This document shows, piece after piece, positions 33,880-41,911 of a stretch of DNA of 64,000 bases. Made by a program: the position numbers and the translations under genes. Source of the DNA: CAIOZA01 sp964464375. Lineage in GTDB: Bacteria > Bacteroidota > Ignavibacteria > Kapaibacteriales > UBA2268. Position 1 is the stretch's first letter, and the number at the start of each line of letters is the position of its first letter. The stretch is from NCBI GenBank assembly GCA_964464375.1, contig CAYXFU010000005.1:1-64000 (forward strand). Direction: 5' to 3'. A model generated the notes under the pieces. That model did not search any database, was not told where the DNA came from, and saw nothing but the letters and a program-made list of their open reading frames with translations.

Positions 33880-35304
33880 ATGAAGTATATTCTTTTTCTT
33901 GTAATAGTAAGCATAGCAATTTCAACCAATAGTTTCGCTCAGAAACTACCCAAAATAAATCCGGCAGTTAAGCCAACGGTTGACAAAATAATCAAACCAG
34001 TGATTAAAGAAATCCAATCCTTAAAAGACAGTGTTTCAAAAAGAATCAAACCCTTAAGATCCCAAGCGGATACTTCTCTTTCGAGTGCTGTTAAATCTCC
34101 TGAAAACACAAAAAAATTGAATTTGACAAATAAAAAATTAACTAAGTTTCCAGCAGAGATATTAAAATTGTCTGAGCTGGAAGTTCTGATTCTTTCAAGA
34201 AATAATATTACAACTTTTCCTTCCGAAATCAAAGACCTGAAGAAACTCAAAGTTCTGGATTTATCAGAAAACACTCTGGATAGAATTCCACCTGAAGTTT
34301 TTACGATTTTAAGTCTGACTGAACTTATTTTATCAGATAATAATATTTCAAATATTCCTGATGATATTTCTCATTTGATAAATCTTAAGAACATTGTGCT
34401 GAAACGTAATAAAATAGAAACAATTACTGAGAAATTCTCGGATCTCGTTAACCTTCAGAATATATCATTGGAATTTAATAAATTATCTGCTTTACCTGCA
34501 TCAATCACAAAAATATCTGGTTTGCAGAAACTCAATCTTGCTTCCAACAGTATTCAACAAATACCAGCCAGCATTGTAAATTTAGTCAATCTTAGGACAT
34601 TTGTGATTCAGAATAATAAATTAACCCAATTACCCAAAGAAATCGGGAAATTAAAAAAACTTATTGAATTTAGCCTAAATGAAAATCAAATTACTATATT
34701 GCCAGATGAAATCTCTGAAATGGATGGTTTAAGAAAATTATCAATTCAGAAGAACAATCTTACTGCTATACCGAAAGCTATCTTTGGACTTAAAAATCTT
34801 GAAATTCTATATCTTCACGAAAATAAATTAACTGAAATACCCAAAGATATAGAACAAATGAAGAAATTAAAAGAATTGGGCTTGAGTGCTAATTCAATTT
34901 TAAAAATAAATGCTGATTTGAAATCAATCCTAACACTTCAAAAGTTAAATTTAAGTAAAAACAACTTAAATCAAATCCCTGAAGTAGTTTTTGGCTTAAT
35001 TAATCTTACAGAATTAGATTTATCATTCAATCAGTTAACAAAAATTCAAGATAATATTTCAATGCTTAAAAATTTAACTGTATTGAAACTTGATCAAAAC
35101 CAAATAACCGAATTGCCAACATCTATAACACAATTAAATAAATTAAAAACTCTATCACTGACATCCAACAAACTTTCTATTCTTCCTTCTGGATTAGAGG
35201 CATTAACTACTCTGAAATTGCTAAACATCAAGAATAATGCCTTTACTGACGAATATAAAAGCAAATTAAAAGGATTGTTTAAAGGTACAAGGCTAAATTT
35301 TTAA
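33880..35304 (+). CDS. Exported leucine-rich-repeat protein
   Basis: The 474-residue protein has a signal peptide (MKYILFLVIVSIAISTNSFA), a Lys/Pro-rich stalk (~22-75) and then about 17 leucine-rich repeats of 23 residues to the end. Units follow L..L..L.LS.N.I..IP..I (for example LKVLDLSENTLDRIPPEVFT, LTELDLSFNQLTKIQDNIS). It has no lipobox, no T9SS sorting domain and no membrane anchor after the signal, so it is presumably periplasmic or secreted. It is just upstream of, and in the same direction as, sigma cassette B. The ligand is unknown. Confidence 0.85.
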   Translation: MKYILFLVIVSIAISTNSFAQKLPKINPAVKPTVDKIIKPVIKEIQSLKDSVSKRIKPLRSQADTSLSSAVKSPENTKKLNLTNKKLTKFPAEILKLSELEVLILSRNNITTFPSEIKDLKKLKVLDLSENTLDRIPPEVFTILSLTELILSDNNISNIPDDISHLINLKNIVLKRNKIETITEKFSDLVNLQNISLEFNKLSALPASITKISGLQKLNLASNSIQQIPASIVNLVNLRTFVIQNNKLTQLPKEIGKLKKLIEFSLNENQITILPDEISEMDGLRKLSIQKNNLTAIPKAIFGLKNLEILYLHENKLTEIPKDIEQMKKLKELGLSANSILKINADLKSILTLQKLNLSKNNLNQIPEVVFGLINLTELDLSFNQLTKIQDNISMLKNLTVLKLDQNQITELPTSITQLNKLKTLSLTSNKLSILPSGLEALTTLKLLNIKNNAFTDEYKSKLKGLFKGTRLNF

Positions 35305-35360
35305 ATATTAATTTCATATTTTTTGAAACTTTTTTGTTTTCATGGTGTTATTGCTTTAGG

Positions 35361-35921
35361 ATGAATAATCTAGACCAATATAACGATAATGAATTGTTTG
35401 ATTTGCTGAATTCTGATAAGAAGACGGCAGAGATGGCGTTTGCCGAGTTGTATTTAAGACATTCACCAAGGATCTATGCGTATTGTAGAAGATTTCTCGG
35501 CAATAAGAATGATGCACAAGATGTTTTCCAGGATACATTTGTCAGATTCGTAGAAAGTTCTAAAAAGCCTAGATTAATGACAAACGTCCCTGCTTATTTG
35601 TTGAAAATTGCTCGTAATTTATGTGTTAACGTTAAAAGACATGAAAAATATCCGGTAACGTTTGAAGACTATATGGTTCCTGATGATCACAATAATGATA
35701 ATGATGAGCTGTTAAAACTTATAAAAATGGCTATTGACATACTTCCTGTAGAATACAAAGATATTTTTATTCTTAGGGAATATGATGGACTTACTTACAC
35801 AGAAATAGCAGAAGTTACAAACACTACTTTGGCGGCGGTTAAGATTAAATTATTCAGAGCTAAACAGAAGGTACGTGAAATATTATCTCCTTATTTATCT
35901 GAATTAAATAAATATTTATAG
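35361..35921 (+). CDS. ECF-type RNA polymerase sigma factor (cassette B)
   Basis: The start at 35361 (MNNLDQYNDNELFDLL) gives 186 residues. Region 2 includes FAELYLRHSPRIYAYCRRFLG, AQDVFQDTFVRF and YLLKIARNLCVNVKRH; region 4 includes LPVEYKDIFILREYDGLTYTEIAEVTNTTLAAVKIKLFRAKQKVREIL. It is the first gene of a three-gene set with the anti-sigma-like protein 29 bp downstream. It is paralogous to the sigma at 16065-16631 along its whole length, but its region 4 recognition helix (TLAAVKIKLFRAKQ versus TAARARYLVFTGKH) differs, so the two probably read different promoters. Confidence 0.93.
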   Translation: MNNLDQYNDNELFDLLNSDKKTAEMAFAELYLRHSPRIYAYCRRFLGNKNDAQDVFQDTFVRFVESSKKPRLMTNVPAYLLKIARNLCVNVKRHEKYPVTFEDYMVPDDHNNDNDELLKLIKMAIDILPVEYKDIFILREYDGLTYTEIAEVTNTTLAAVKIKLFRAKQKVREILSPYLSELNKYL

Positions 35922-35950
35922 AAAATTGTTAAACTAAATATAAAATTAAA

Positions 35951-37156
35951 ATGAACAATTTAACAGGGAATAATTCATCCGAAATGCTCCATCTTCTTCT
36001 TGACGGAGAATTGGCTCAGGTTCAGGAAGTACCATTATTTTCTGCACTTGCCGCGAATGAGAATCTTCGGGGAGAGATGAAGGATTTAATATCAATACGC
36101 AATACGGTTCATAGAGATGATGAGGCTTTCGTCCCACCATTTGCAGCAACCGCAGCAGTATTCCAAAGTACAGGATTTTCTCTGCCAATGGCAGGTACAG
36201 CTTTATCGGCAGGAACAGCTGGCGGAGGATTTTACGGTTTTTTGAAGTCTGTATGGATCCCTATTCTAGTCGCAGGTATGTCTTCATTAATAACTTACTA
36301 CATTGTTTCTGGTAACTATAACGATCAAATAGCATCGATGAAATCAGTTAGTCAGAAAAGTACTGTTTCAAATAATTCTCAATCAAACGCAGGCTTTGGA
36401 GAAAATTTGATAAATAATCAAGCTCCGGCACCTAAGGTTATTATTAAATATGTAAAAGTTCCGACTATCACTTCAAGTGAATCAACCGTTTCTAAAGCAG
36501 AAGCATTACCAACTGTTGAACCTGTTGATGAAAAGATATCAAGTACAAGCATTCATTATCAAAATATCTCTCCAATTCGCTCTAATTCAATGCTGAGTAC
36601 ACCTTTCAGACCGACAAGTTCATCTTATGAGCCAATGTATGCCACCCTGAACATTCACCCTAAAGAGTATATGTTTATTGTGAGAGGATTGACGGGAGTC
36701 ACTATGCCATCTGTTAACGCATCTACACCAGCTGGTTCTGGATTAACAAATATATCTCTGGGTTTTTATTTCCTTTCACCATATAGCAATATCCATATTG
36801 GTGTAGAAGGTGGGCAGGAACCATTTTCTCAGAATTTTGTTAATACTGAGGGTAGCAGGAAATTCCGTTATGAACAACGTCCTAATGTTGTTTTTGGAGG
36901 AGTAGGAGCAATTGGTAAATTAAATTCAAAAATAGATTTCTTATATGATGCCCAACCTTTTGGTCAATTATTTATTGGTGGCTCCGAATTGGGACCTTTA
37001 GGGAAAATGATGGCAGGTCTCACATGGGGTTCTGATTCATGGGGTTTGAATGCTTTCTTAGCATTGGAAGGCTCATTCCTGGCATATCAAAATCAGAGTA
37101 TATGGTACTCATCCCAGAAGATGGGTATCACTTATGGTTTTTCTGTACAATTTTAA
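35951..37156 (+). CDS. Dual-membrane anti-sigma-like protein with C-terminal beta-barrel-like domain (cassette B)
   Basis: A 401-residue paralogue of the protein at 14856-16052. Residues 1-95 are cytoplasmic (SSEMLHLLLDGELAQVQE..., AFVPPFAATAAVFQSTG), a single helix lies at ~101-120, then a Ser/Asn/Pro-rich periplasmic linker (KVIIKYVKVP). The C-terminal ~170 residues have beta-strand pattern (FRYEQRPNVVFGGVGAIG, LNAFLALEGSFLAYQ) ending KMGITYGFSVQF with terminal Phe. This is the layout expected for a protein spanning inner membrane, periplasm and outer membrane, as in Bacteroides Dma proteins. The partner sigma is directly upstream. The mechanism is inferred. Confidence 0.72.
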   Translation: MNNLTGNNSSEMLHLLLDGELAQVQEVPLFSALAANENLRGEMKDLISIRNTVHRDDEAFVPPFAATAAVFQSTGFSLPMAGTALSAGTAGGGFYGFLKSVWIPILVAGMSSLITYYIVSGNYNDQIASMKSVSQKSTVSNNSQSNAGFGENLINNQAPAPKVIIKYVKVPTITSSESTVSKAEALPTVEPVDEKISSTSIHYQNISPIRSNSMLSTPFRPTSSSYEPMYATLNIHPKEYMFIVRGLTGVTMPSVNASTPAGSGLTNISLGFYFLSPYSNIHIGVEGGQEPFSQNFVNTEGSRKFRYEQRPNVVFGGVGAIGKLNSKIDFLYDAQPFGQLFIGGSELGPLGKMMAGLTWGSDSWGLNAFLALEGSFLAYQNQSIWYSSQKMGITYGFSVQF

Positions 37157-37167
37157 GGTTAAAAACG

Positions 37168-37902
37168 ATGAAAATATTAATTAGGTTAAATATTATTTTT
37201 GCAGCACTTGCTTTGTTTATATCAGCATGTACTTCGCCGATGGATGTTAATACTCCACGAGATCAAAAGCTAATACCCGGAGAAAATTACAAAATTTCCG
37301 GAAATATTTCTGAGATGAGTTTTGAGGAAAATGGTGTGCAATGCTCATTCAATTTAGGTGAGAATACATTTGAGATAGACACTACAGTTAATCCAGCAAG
37401 AATTTGGCTAAGAGTTAAATTAACCGATAATGAAAATTTTAATGCTACACAAAGTAGAATTTCGGTGAAAAGGATTGACATCAGATTGGATTCGTTGGAT
37501 ATTTCTAGCCCTTACACATTCACCGGCAGAAAAATCGGGGATAATTTTGCCATTATTGATATCGAACGTGGATTAAATACTTCTAAGGATACTTCAGTAT
37601 ATTTCGGGCAGGATTTAAATACTGCAGAAGTCACTTTCAATTATAATAAATCAAAAGGTGAACTTTGGGCTTATACATTATCCAAGGTTTACGAGAATAA
37701 AATCTGGCTGGAATACCATGATTCTACTTATACTGATTATATTACAGTGACCAGACCTGATACTACCTATGACAATAATGGTAAAATGATTATCACTTTA
37801 AAAACTGAAAAGATTGCAAAAGAAGTAACTATTAAATTAGAAGAAGAAAAAATGCTTAAAGATTCTTTGTTTTTAACAGGAAAGTTTAAATTTAAATTTT
37901 AA
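37168..37902 (+). CDS. Lipoprotein of ECF sigma cassette B
   Basis: The start at 37168, 11 bp after the anti-sigma-like gene, gives 244 residues (MKILIRLNIIFAALALFISACTS) with a clear lipobox ISAC. A longer in-frame start would overlap the upstream gene and hide the signal. The mature part is beta-rich (QSRISVKRIDIRLDSLDI, WAYTLSKVYENKIWLEYHD) and ends LTGKFKFKF. No known domain is recognised. The position and size match the third gene of cassette A. It may sense or stabilise the envelope part of the anti-sigma protein, which is speculation. Confidence 0.7.
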   Translation: MKILIRLNIIFAALALFISACTSPMDVNTPRDQKLIPGENYKISGNISEMSFEENGVQCSFNLGENTFEIDTTVNPARIWLRVKLTDNENFNATQSRISVKRIDIRLDSLDISSPYTFTGRKIGDNFAIIDIERGLNTSKDTSVYFGQDLNTAEVTFNYNKSKGELWAYTLSKVYENKIWLEYHDSTYTDYITVTRPDTTYDNNGKMIITLKTEKIAKEVTIKLEEEKMLKDSLFLTGKFKFKF

Positions 37903-37915
37903 TTGCTTATATTTG
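37885..37915 (+). promoter_or_regulatory. Candidate promoter for the T9SS cargo gene
   Basis: TATATTTG (37908-37915) matches TAnnTTTG, with TTTA at 37885-37888 exactly 19 bp upstream. It overlaps the end of the cassette B lipoprotein gene and lies 38 bp before the ATG at 37954, so the downstream gene can be transcribed alone. Confidence 0.4.
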
Positions 37916-37953
37916 CTAAGAAACCTATTTACATATATTTAACAGGTGATGAC

Positions 37954-40509
37954 ATGAATAAAATGTACCGTTATTTCTTCATTTTTCTTGCTTTCACATT
38001 GCAGTTTGCCATTACTAATGCATTCAATCTCGATGCTCCTCAAAGACTGACAGCAACTACAGGTCAAGATAATCAGGGCTCTTATGTTGATTTATCCTGG
38101 TATTTCCAGAGTAATAATGATCAACCATATGCCTTTTATATTTACCAAGCGACTAAACAAACCCAGGACAAAAAGGACTTCCAGGTTTTTGGTAAAGTTA
38201 AATTTGACCCAAACACAAATCAATTTACTTACAGACAATATCTACAGACCGGTACTTTTAGTTTCTATGTAACGGCAATTGGTATTGATGGGAATAACTT
38301 AGTAGAGAGCAACGGTTCTAATATTGTTACAGTTCAGATTGCAAAAGATCCAAACAAACCATTTATACAAATTGTTTCACAACCAAATGTATATTCCAAG
38401 ATTGGTGATAAATATTCTTATCAAATAAAAGCTAAAACAAATCTTGATCCCTCATGCCCATTAGTATATAGGTTGCTCGATGGACCTAAAGATATGCAAA
38501 TAGATGAAACAAATGGTTTAATTACATGGGCTCCCTCAAGTAATGGTTCATTCCCGGTTGCTGTCCAGGTAGGAACAACATGCAAAATTGCTGTTGATTT
38601 TCCTGTTCAAAAATTCATGATTAACGTTGGTGATGTGAATAACGGACCCTATGTAAGATTCGAATCAAAACCTCTACCAACAATTCCTGTTGGTAAAATG
38701 TATGTTTATCAAATTGTTGCAAGCTCTAATGTAAAATGCCCTATTAAATTTGAGTTAATATCAAATACCCCCAATATTAAATTTGATAATGTAAAGGGTG
38801 AACTTTACATTTATTCAGATGTTCCAACAATGATAACCGGTGGCATTAAAGCATATCTCGAATGTGATCCAAAAGTAATGGCATACCAGCAGTTCGCTAT
38901 CAAAATTGTTCAGGATCAGCCACAAGAAGATCTTTGTGCAGTTATCAAAGGTAATATTGTTCTCGAGGATGGAACTCTTCCAAGAGAAGGCAAAGTTATC
39001 GCTTGGAGACTTACCGAGAAATCTAATAAAATTCCAGCTTATCCTGGTTACATAAAAGAAGGAAAATTTGAAGTTAATGTTCCGACAGGTGCTTTCATTC
39101 TAGAGTTTGACAGTCCCGTGTTTATGCATGAATACTATCTGGATGCTAATTCAATTGATAAAGCACAGAAAATTGATGTAAAATGTAAAGATGTTGTTGA
39201 AATTGATGTTGCCGTTACAGCTCGTCCAGTTCCAAAAACAAACTCTGTAAGCGGTACAGTTACTTCCATATTGGACAACAGTCCTGTATTCGCAGTCGTT
39301 GAGTTCTATCCTGTTGATCCGAAAAATAATATTAATCAGAAGACTGGTATGGTATTCCAGACAAAAACTGATGCAAATGGAAATTACTCAATTGAACTGA
39401 CAGACGATATGACTTATCGTGCTCATTGCAGACCAATGGCTAATATACCATATAAAGATCAATGGTACGATCAGGTAGACAATCCAAACCAGGCAGATTT
39501 GATCTATCCCGATCAACCATTAACCGGAATTGATTTTAAATTAAGTAAAGCAGATTTGATTAAAAACAGTTTTGCAGGCTCAGTTAAAGATGCTAATGGA
39601 GTTTCTGTAAGGTCACGTATTTTAGCTTTGCCTGTCAAAGCAAATCCTAGCAACAATACTAACGCAGGTCAATTTATAACAGAATCTAAGGATGATGGTT
39701 CATTTATGTTCCAAAATCTTCCTTATGGAAATTATGTTTTACTTTCATTACCCGTTGACAGAAAATTCTTACCAGGATATTACAAATCATCTGATTTTGC
39801 CACTTTAAAATGGCGTGAAGCAACGCAGATAACTGTTGGCGACAATATGCCGGCTATGATCTACGAAATCAAACACAAGCTGAGAACAGGCTTTAAAGGT
39901 TTGATCAGAATTGATGGAAATATCATCGCCAGCGGAATGGCAAAGAAAAATATAGATATTCCGCAATCAAACGGATCTCCTGTTGAAGATGCTTTGGTCT
40001 ATATAATTGATGAGCAGGGTGAAGTCAGCGATTTCGCTTTGACTGATGCTGCAGGTTACTTCGCAATGTCTGAAGTATCTGAAGGTAATTGTAAACTATT
40101 TGTTGATAAAGTTGGATTCAATACTTTCGAAAAATCATTAACAAATGATTATACCAAGAGCTTCTCATCAAATGTTGATGTAGTCTTAGAACTTGAAGTA
40201 GCCGGAGTTGAAGAAGAACAAGTTGTTTCAAATCTAACCATTTATCCTAATCCTACACAAAATGTAGCAAATATTATTATATCTGGGTATGTATATGCGT
40301 CAACTCAAGCAGTTGTAAGAGTAGTTGATGTTATGGGGAATATAATATTAAGTAAAGATGTAAATTTAGAATTTTTAAGTGCAGAAGTCCGTATTATGAC
40401 TTCCACCATGGTTTCATTAGATATTAGCTCATTAGCACACGGAATTTATATAATTGAGGTCATCTCTGGAAACACTAAGACACAAACAAAGCTGAATGTT
40501 ATAAGATAA
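37954..40509 (+). CDS. Large secreted protein with CarboxypepD-regulatory-like domains and T9SS sorting domain
   Basis: The start at 37954 (MNKMYRYFFIFLAFTLQFAITNA) provides a signal peptide and has AGGTGAT upstream; earlier starts do not. The 851-residue protein has a fibronectin-like N-terminal region (~25-115), two cadherin/Ig-like segments (Pro-rich, starting PFIQIVSQPNVYSKIGDKYSYQI), several carboxypeptidase-regulatory-like beta domains (NSVSGTVTSILDNSPVFAVVEFYP, FAGSVKDANGVSVRSRI) and a C-terminal Por-secretion sorting domain (LTIYPNPTQNVANI...SSLAHGIYIIEVISG). It is likely an adhesin or matrix protein on the cell surface. Confidence 0.82.
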   Translation: MNKMYRYFFIFLAFTLQFAITNAFNLDAPQRLTATTGQDNQGSYVDLSWYFQSNNDQPYAFYIYQATKQTQDKKDFQVFGKVKFDPNTNQFTYRQYLQTGTFSFYVTAIGIDGNNLVESNGSNIVTVQIAKDPNKPFIQIVSQPNVYSKIGDKYSYQIKAKTNLDPSCPLVYRLLDGPKDMQIDETNGLITWAPSSNGSFPVAVQVGTTCKIAVDFPVQKFMINVGDVNNGPYVRFESKPLPTIPVGKMYVYQIVASSNVKCPIKFELISNTPNIKFDNVKGELYIYSDVPTMITGGIKAYLECDPKVMAYQQFAIKIVQDQPQEDLCAVIKGNIVLEDGTLPREGKVIAWRLTEKSNKIPAYPGYIKEGKFEVNVPTGAFILEFDSPVFMHEYYLDANSIDKAQKIDVKCKDVVEIDVAVTARPVPKTNSVSGTVTSILDNSPVFAVVEFYPVDPKNNINQKTGMVFQTKTDANGNYSIELTDDMTYRAHCRPMANIPYKDQWYDQVDNPNQADLIYPDQPLTGIDFKLSKADLIKNSFAGSVKDANGVSVRSRILALPVKANPSNNTNAGQFITESKDDGSFMFQNLPYGNYVLLSLPVDRKFLPGYYKSSDFATLKWREATQITVGDNMPAMIYEIKHKLRTGFKGLIRIDGNIIASGMAKKNIDIPQSNGSPVEDALVYIIDEQGEVSDFALTDAAGYFAMSEVSEGNCKLFVDKVGFNTFEKSLTNDYTKSFSSNVDVVLELEVAGVEEEQVVSNLTIYPNPTQNVANIIISGYVYASTQAVVRVVDVMGNIILSKDVNLEFLSAEVRIMTSTMVSLDISSLAHGIYIIEVISGNTKTQTKLNVIR

Positions 40510-40530
40510 AAGTCTAATCTCTATTTAACA

Positions 40531-40559
40531 AGAAAAGCCGGGTTTTGCCCGGCTTTTCT
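40531..40559. terminator. Bidirectional rho-independent terminator
   Basis: AGAAAAGCCGGG and CCCGGCTTTTCT make a perfect 12-bp stem with a 5-base loop (TTTTG). A/T tracts on both arms let it serve the plus-strand T9SS cargo gene and the minus-strand 58-codon gene that ends at 40579. Confidence 0.88.
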
Positions 40560-40578
40560 ATTAGTAAGAACAATAAGA

Positions 40579-40755
40579 TTATATAATTGCTTTTTTGATT
40601 TTCTCTACTGATGCCGGTCCATAATAAGCACAAACACCTTTCTTTGCGTCAGGTTCAAGATTCAATGATTCAATTGCTTTTTTAACTTTTCCAACTGAAA
40701 CACCAACTGCTTCTGCTATTTTAGCTGATGTTAATAAATCTGATTTTTCTGCCAT
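40579..40755 (-). CDS. Small 58-residue HTH-like protein
   Basis: Reading the minus strand from the ATG at 40755 gives a 58-residue protein beginning MAEKSDLLTSAKIAEAVGVS and ending VEKIKKAII. The first half reads as a helix-turn-helix (TSAKIAEAVGVSVGKVKKAIESL). The second half (AKKGVCAYYGPASVEKIKKAI) resembles the wing and last helix of small MerR/excisionase-like DNA-binding proteins. GGTGG lies just before the ATG. It is 24 bp downstream of the LRR gene and ends 19 bp before a terminator, so it is very likely real and cotranscribed with it. Its DNA target is unknown. Confidence 0.75.
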   Translation of the reverse strand: MAEKSDLLTSAKIAEAVGVSVGKVKKAIESLNLEPDAKKGVCAYYGPASVEKIKKAII

Positions 40756-40779
40756 AATCCACCTAATTATAATTTAAAA

Positions 40780-41730
40780 TTAATCTTCCCAGTTGATTCT
40801 TGTTTGATGAAGAAGCTGTGCTATCTTCTTGGCATCTTCCGGGGAGAAATTGTTTTTACCCAATTCTAAACTGTCTAAATGACCTAGATTTCTTATAGAA
40901 TCAGGTAAATTGGTTAGCTCATTACAACTGAGATCTAATTCCTCTAACTTTGTAAGATTGCCAATTGAATCAGGAATAACAGAAATTTCATTTTCGTGAA
41001 TGAAAAATTTCTCAAGATTGACTAACTCACCAATACTATCCGGAATTTCGGTTAGGATATTCTGGAATAATCTCAATTTGGTGAGACCTTTCATTTTACC
41101 GATTGATTCAGGAATCAAACTTAAATTATTTGTTTGTGCTTCGAGTTTTTCTAAACTTGTTAGGTTACAAATACTAGTGGGGAGTACCGATAGATGATTG
41201 CTAGAAATTCTCAATTTAATAAGATTTGCAAGATTACCTATTGAATCAGGCAACGATGTTAGTTCATTGTCATTGAGAACAAGAATTTTGAGATTGACCA
41301 ACTTCCCAATACTACCGGACAAAGAAGTAAGTTTATTATGATTTAGACTCAAATCTACAAGATTACCCAATTTACCAATTGAATCAGGAACAGCTGATAT
41401 TTCATTCCAGCTCAATACAAGGACTTTGAGATCAGAAAGTTCAGTAATTTCCTCTGGAAAATCAGTAAAGTTGTTACCACTAAGTTCAAGCTTTCTAAGT
41501 TTTGAGAGCTTTGAGATATGAGCTGGCACAGAACTAAGCTTATTATTGAGAAGATTCAATTCCAGTAGGTTTGAGAATTCAAACACTTGTTCAGGAATTT
41601 CAGTTAATTTTTTTAAATGTAAATCAAGTCGTAATACTTTTTGTGGATTCAGAAGTGCTTTGTCGATGGAATAGTATGTGTTTTCAGGAGCGATAGCTCC
41701 TGATGGTTCTACAGGCAACTCGGTGTTCAT
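40780..41730 (-). CDS. Cytoplasmic-type leucine-rich-repeat protein
   Basis: The 316-residue protein has no signal peptide or membrane helix. After ~30 residues it is about twelve 23-residue leucine-rich repeats (IGNLANLIKLRISSNHLSVLP, IGKLGNLVDLSLNHNKLTSL, IRNLGHLDSLELGKNNFS) to a short capping end (EDAKKIAQLLHQTRINWED). The repeats are of the plant-like/IRREKO-type Lx2LxLxxN. The strong AGGAGG upstream (GGAGGTACAAATG) supports the start. The C-terminal cap ends with KIAQLL.. as in the other LRR protein's DEYKSKLKGLFKGT tail. The small HTH-like gene follows. Probably a protein-protein interaction scaffold. Confidence 0.85.
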   Translation of the reverse strand: MNTELPVEPSGAIAPENTYYSIDKALLNPQKVLRLDLHLKKLTEIPEQVFEFSNLLELNLLNNKLSSVPAHISKLSKLRKLELSGNNFTDFPEEITELSDLKVLVLSWNEISAVPDSIGKLGNLVDLSLNHNKLTSLSGSIGKLVNLKILVLNDNELTSLPDSIGNLANLIKLRISSNHLSVLPTSICNLTSLEKLEAQTNNLSLIPESIGKMKGLTKLRLFQNILTEIPDSIGELVNLEKFFIHENEISVIPDSIGNLTKLEELDLSCNELTNLPDSIRNLGHLDSLELGKNNFSPEDAKKIAQLLHQTRINWED

Positions 41731-41911
41731 TTGTACCTCCTTATTCGGTTTAAGCTATTATAATGATTAAAATTATTGAAACTTAATACGATGTTAATTC
41801 TATTTTATTATTGAATTAAATATTTCAAACAATTTAATAAAATCTTTAGTAATTTAAAGGAAATAATTCATAAAATTCAAAAAAACTTGCTAAATTTATT
41901 TGGAATCGTAA

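Noticed and set aside
34120..35280. DNA tandem repeat array
   Set aside because: The periodicity comes from 23-residue leucine-rich repeats; units differ too much at DNA level to be a satellite. The same holds for 40840-41640.
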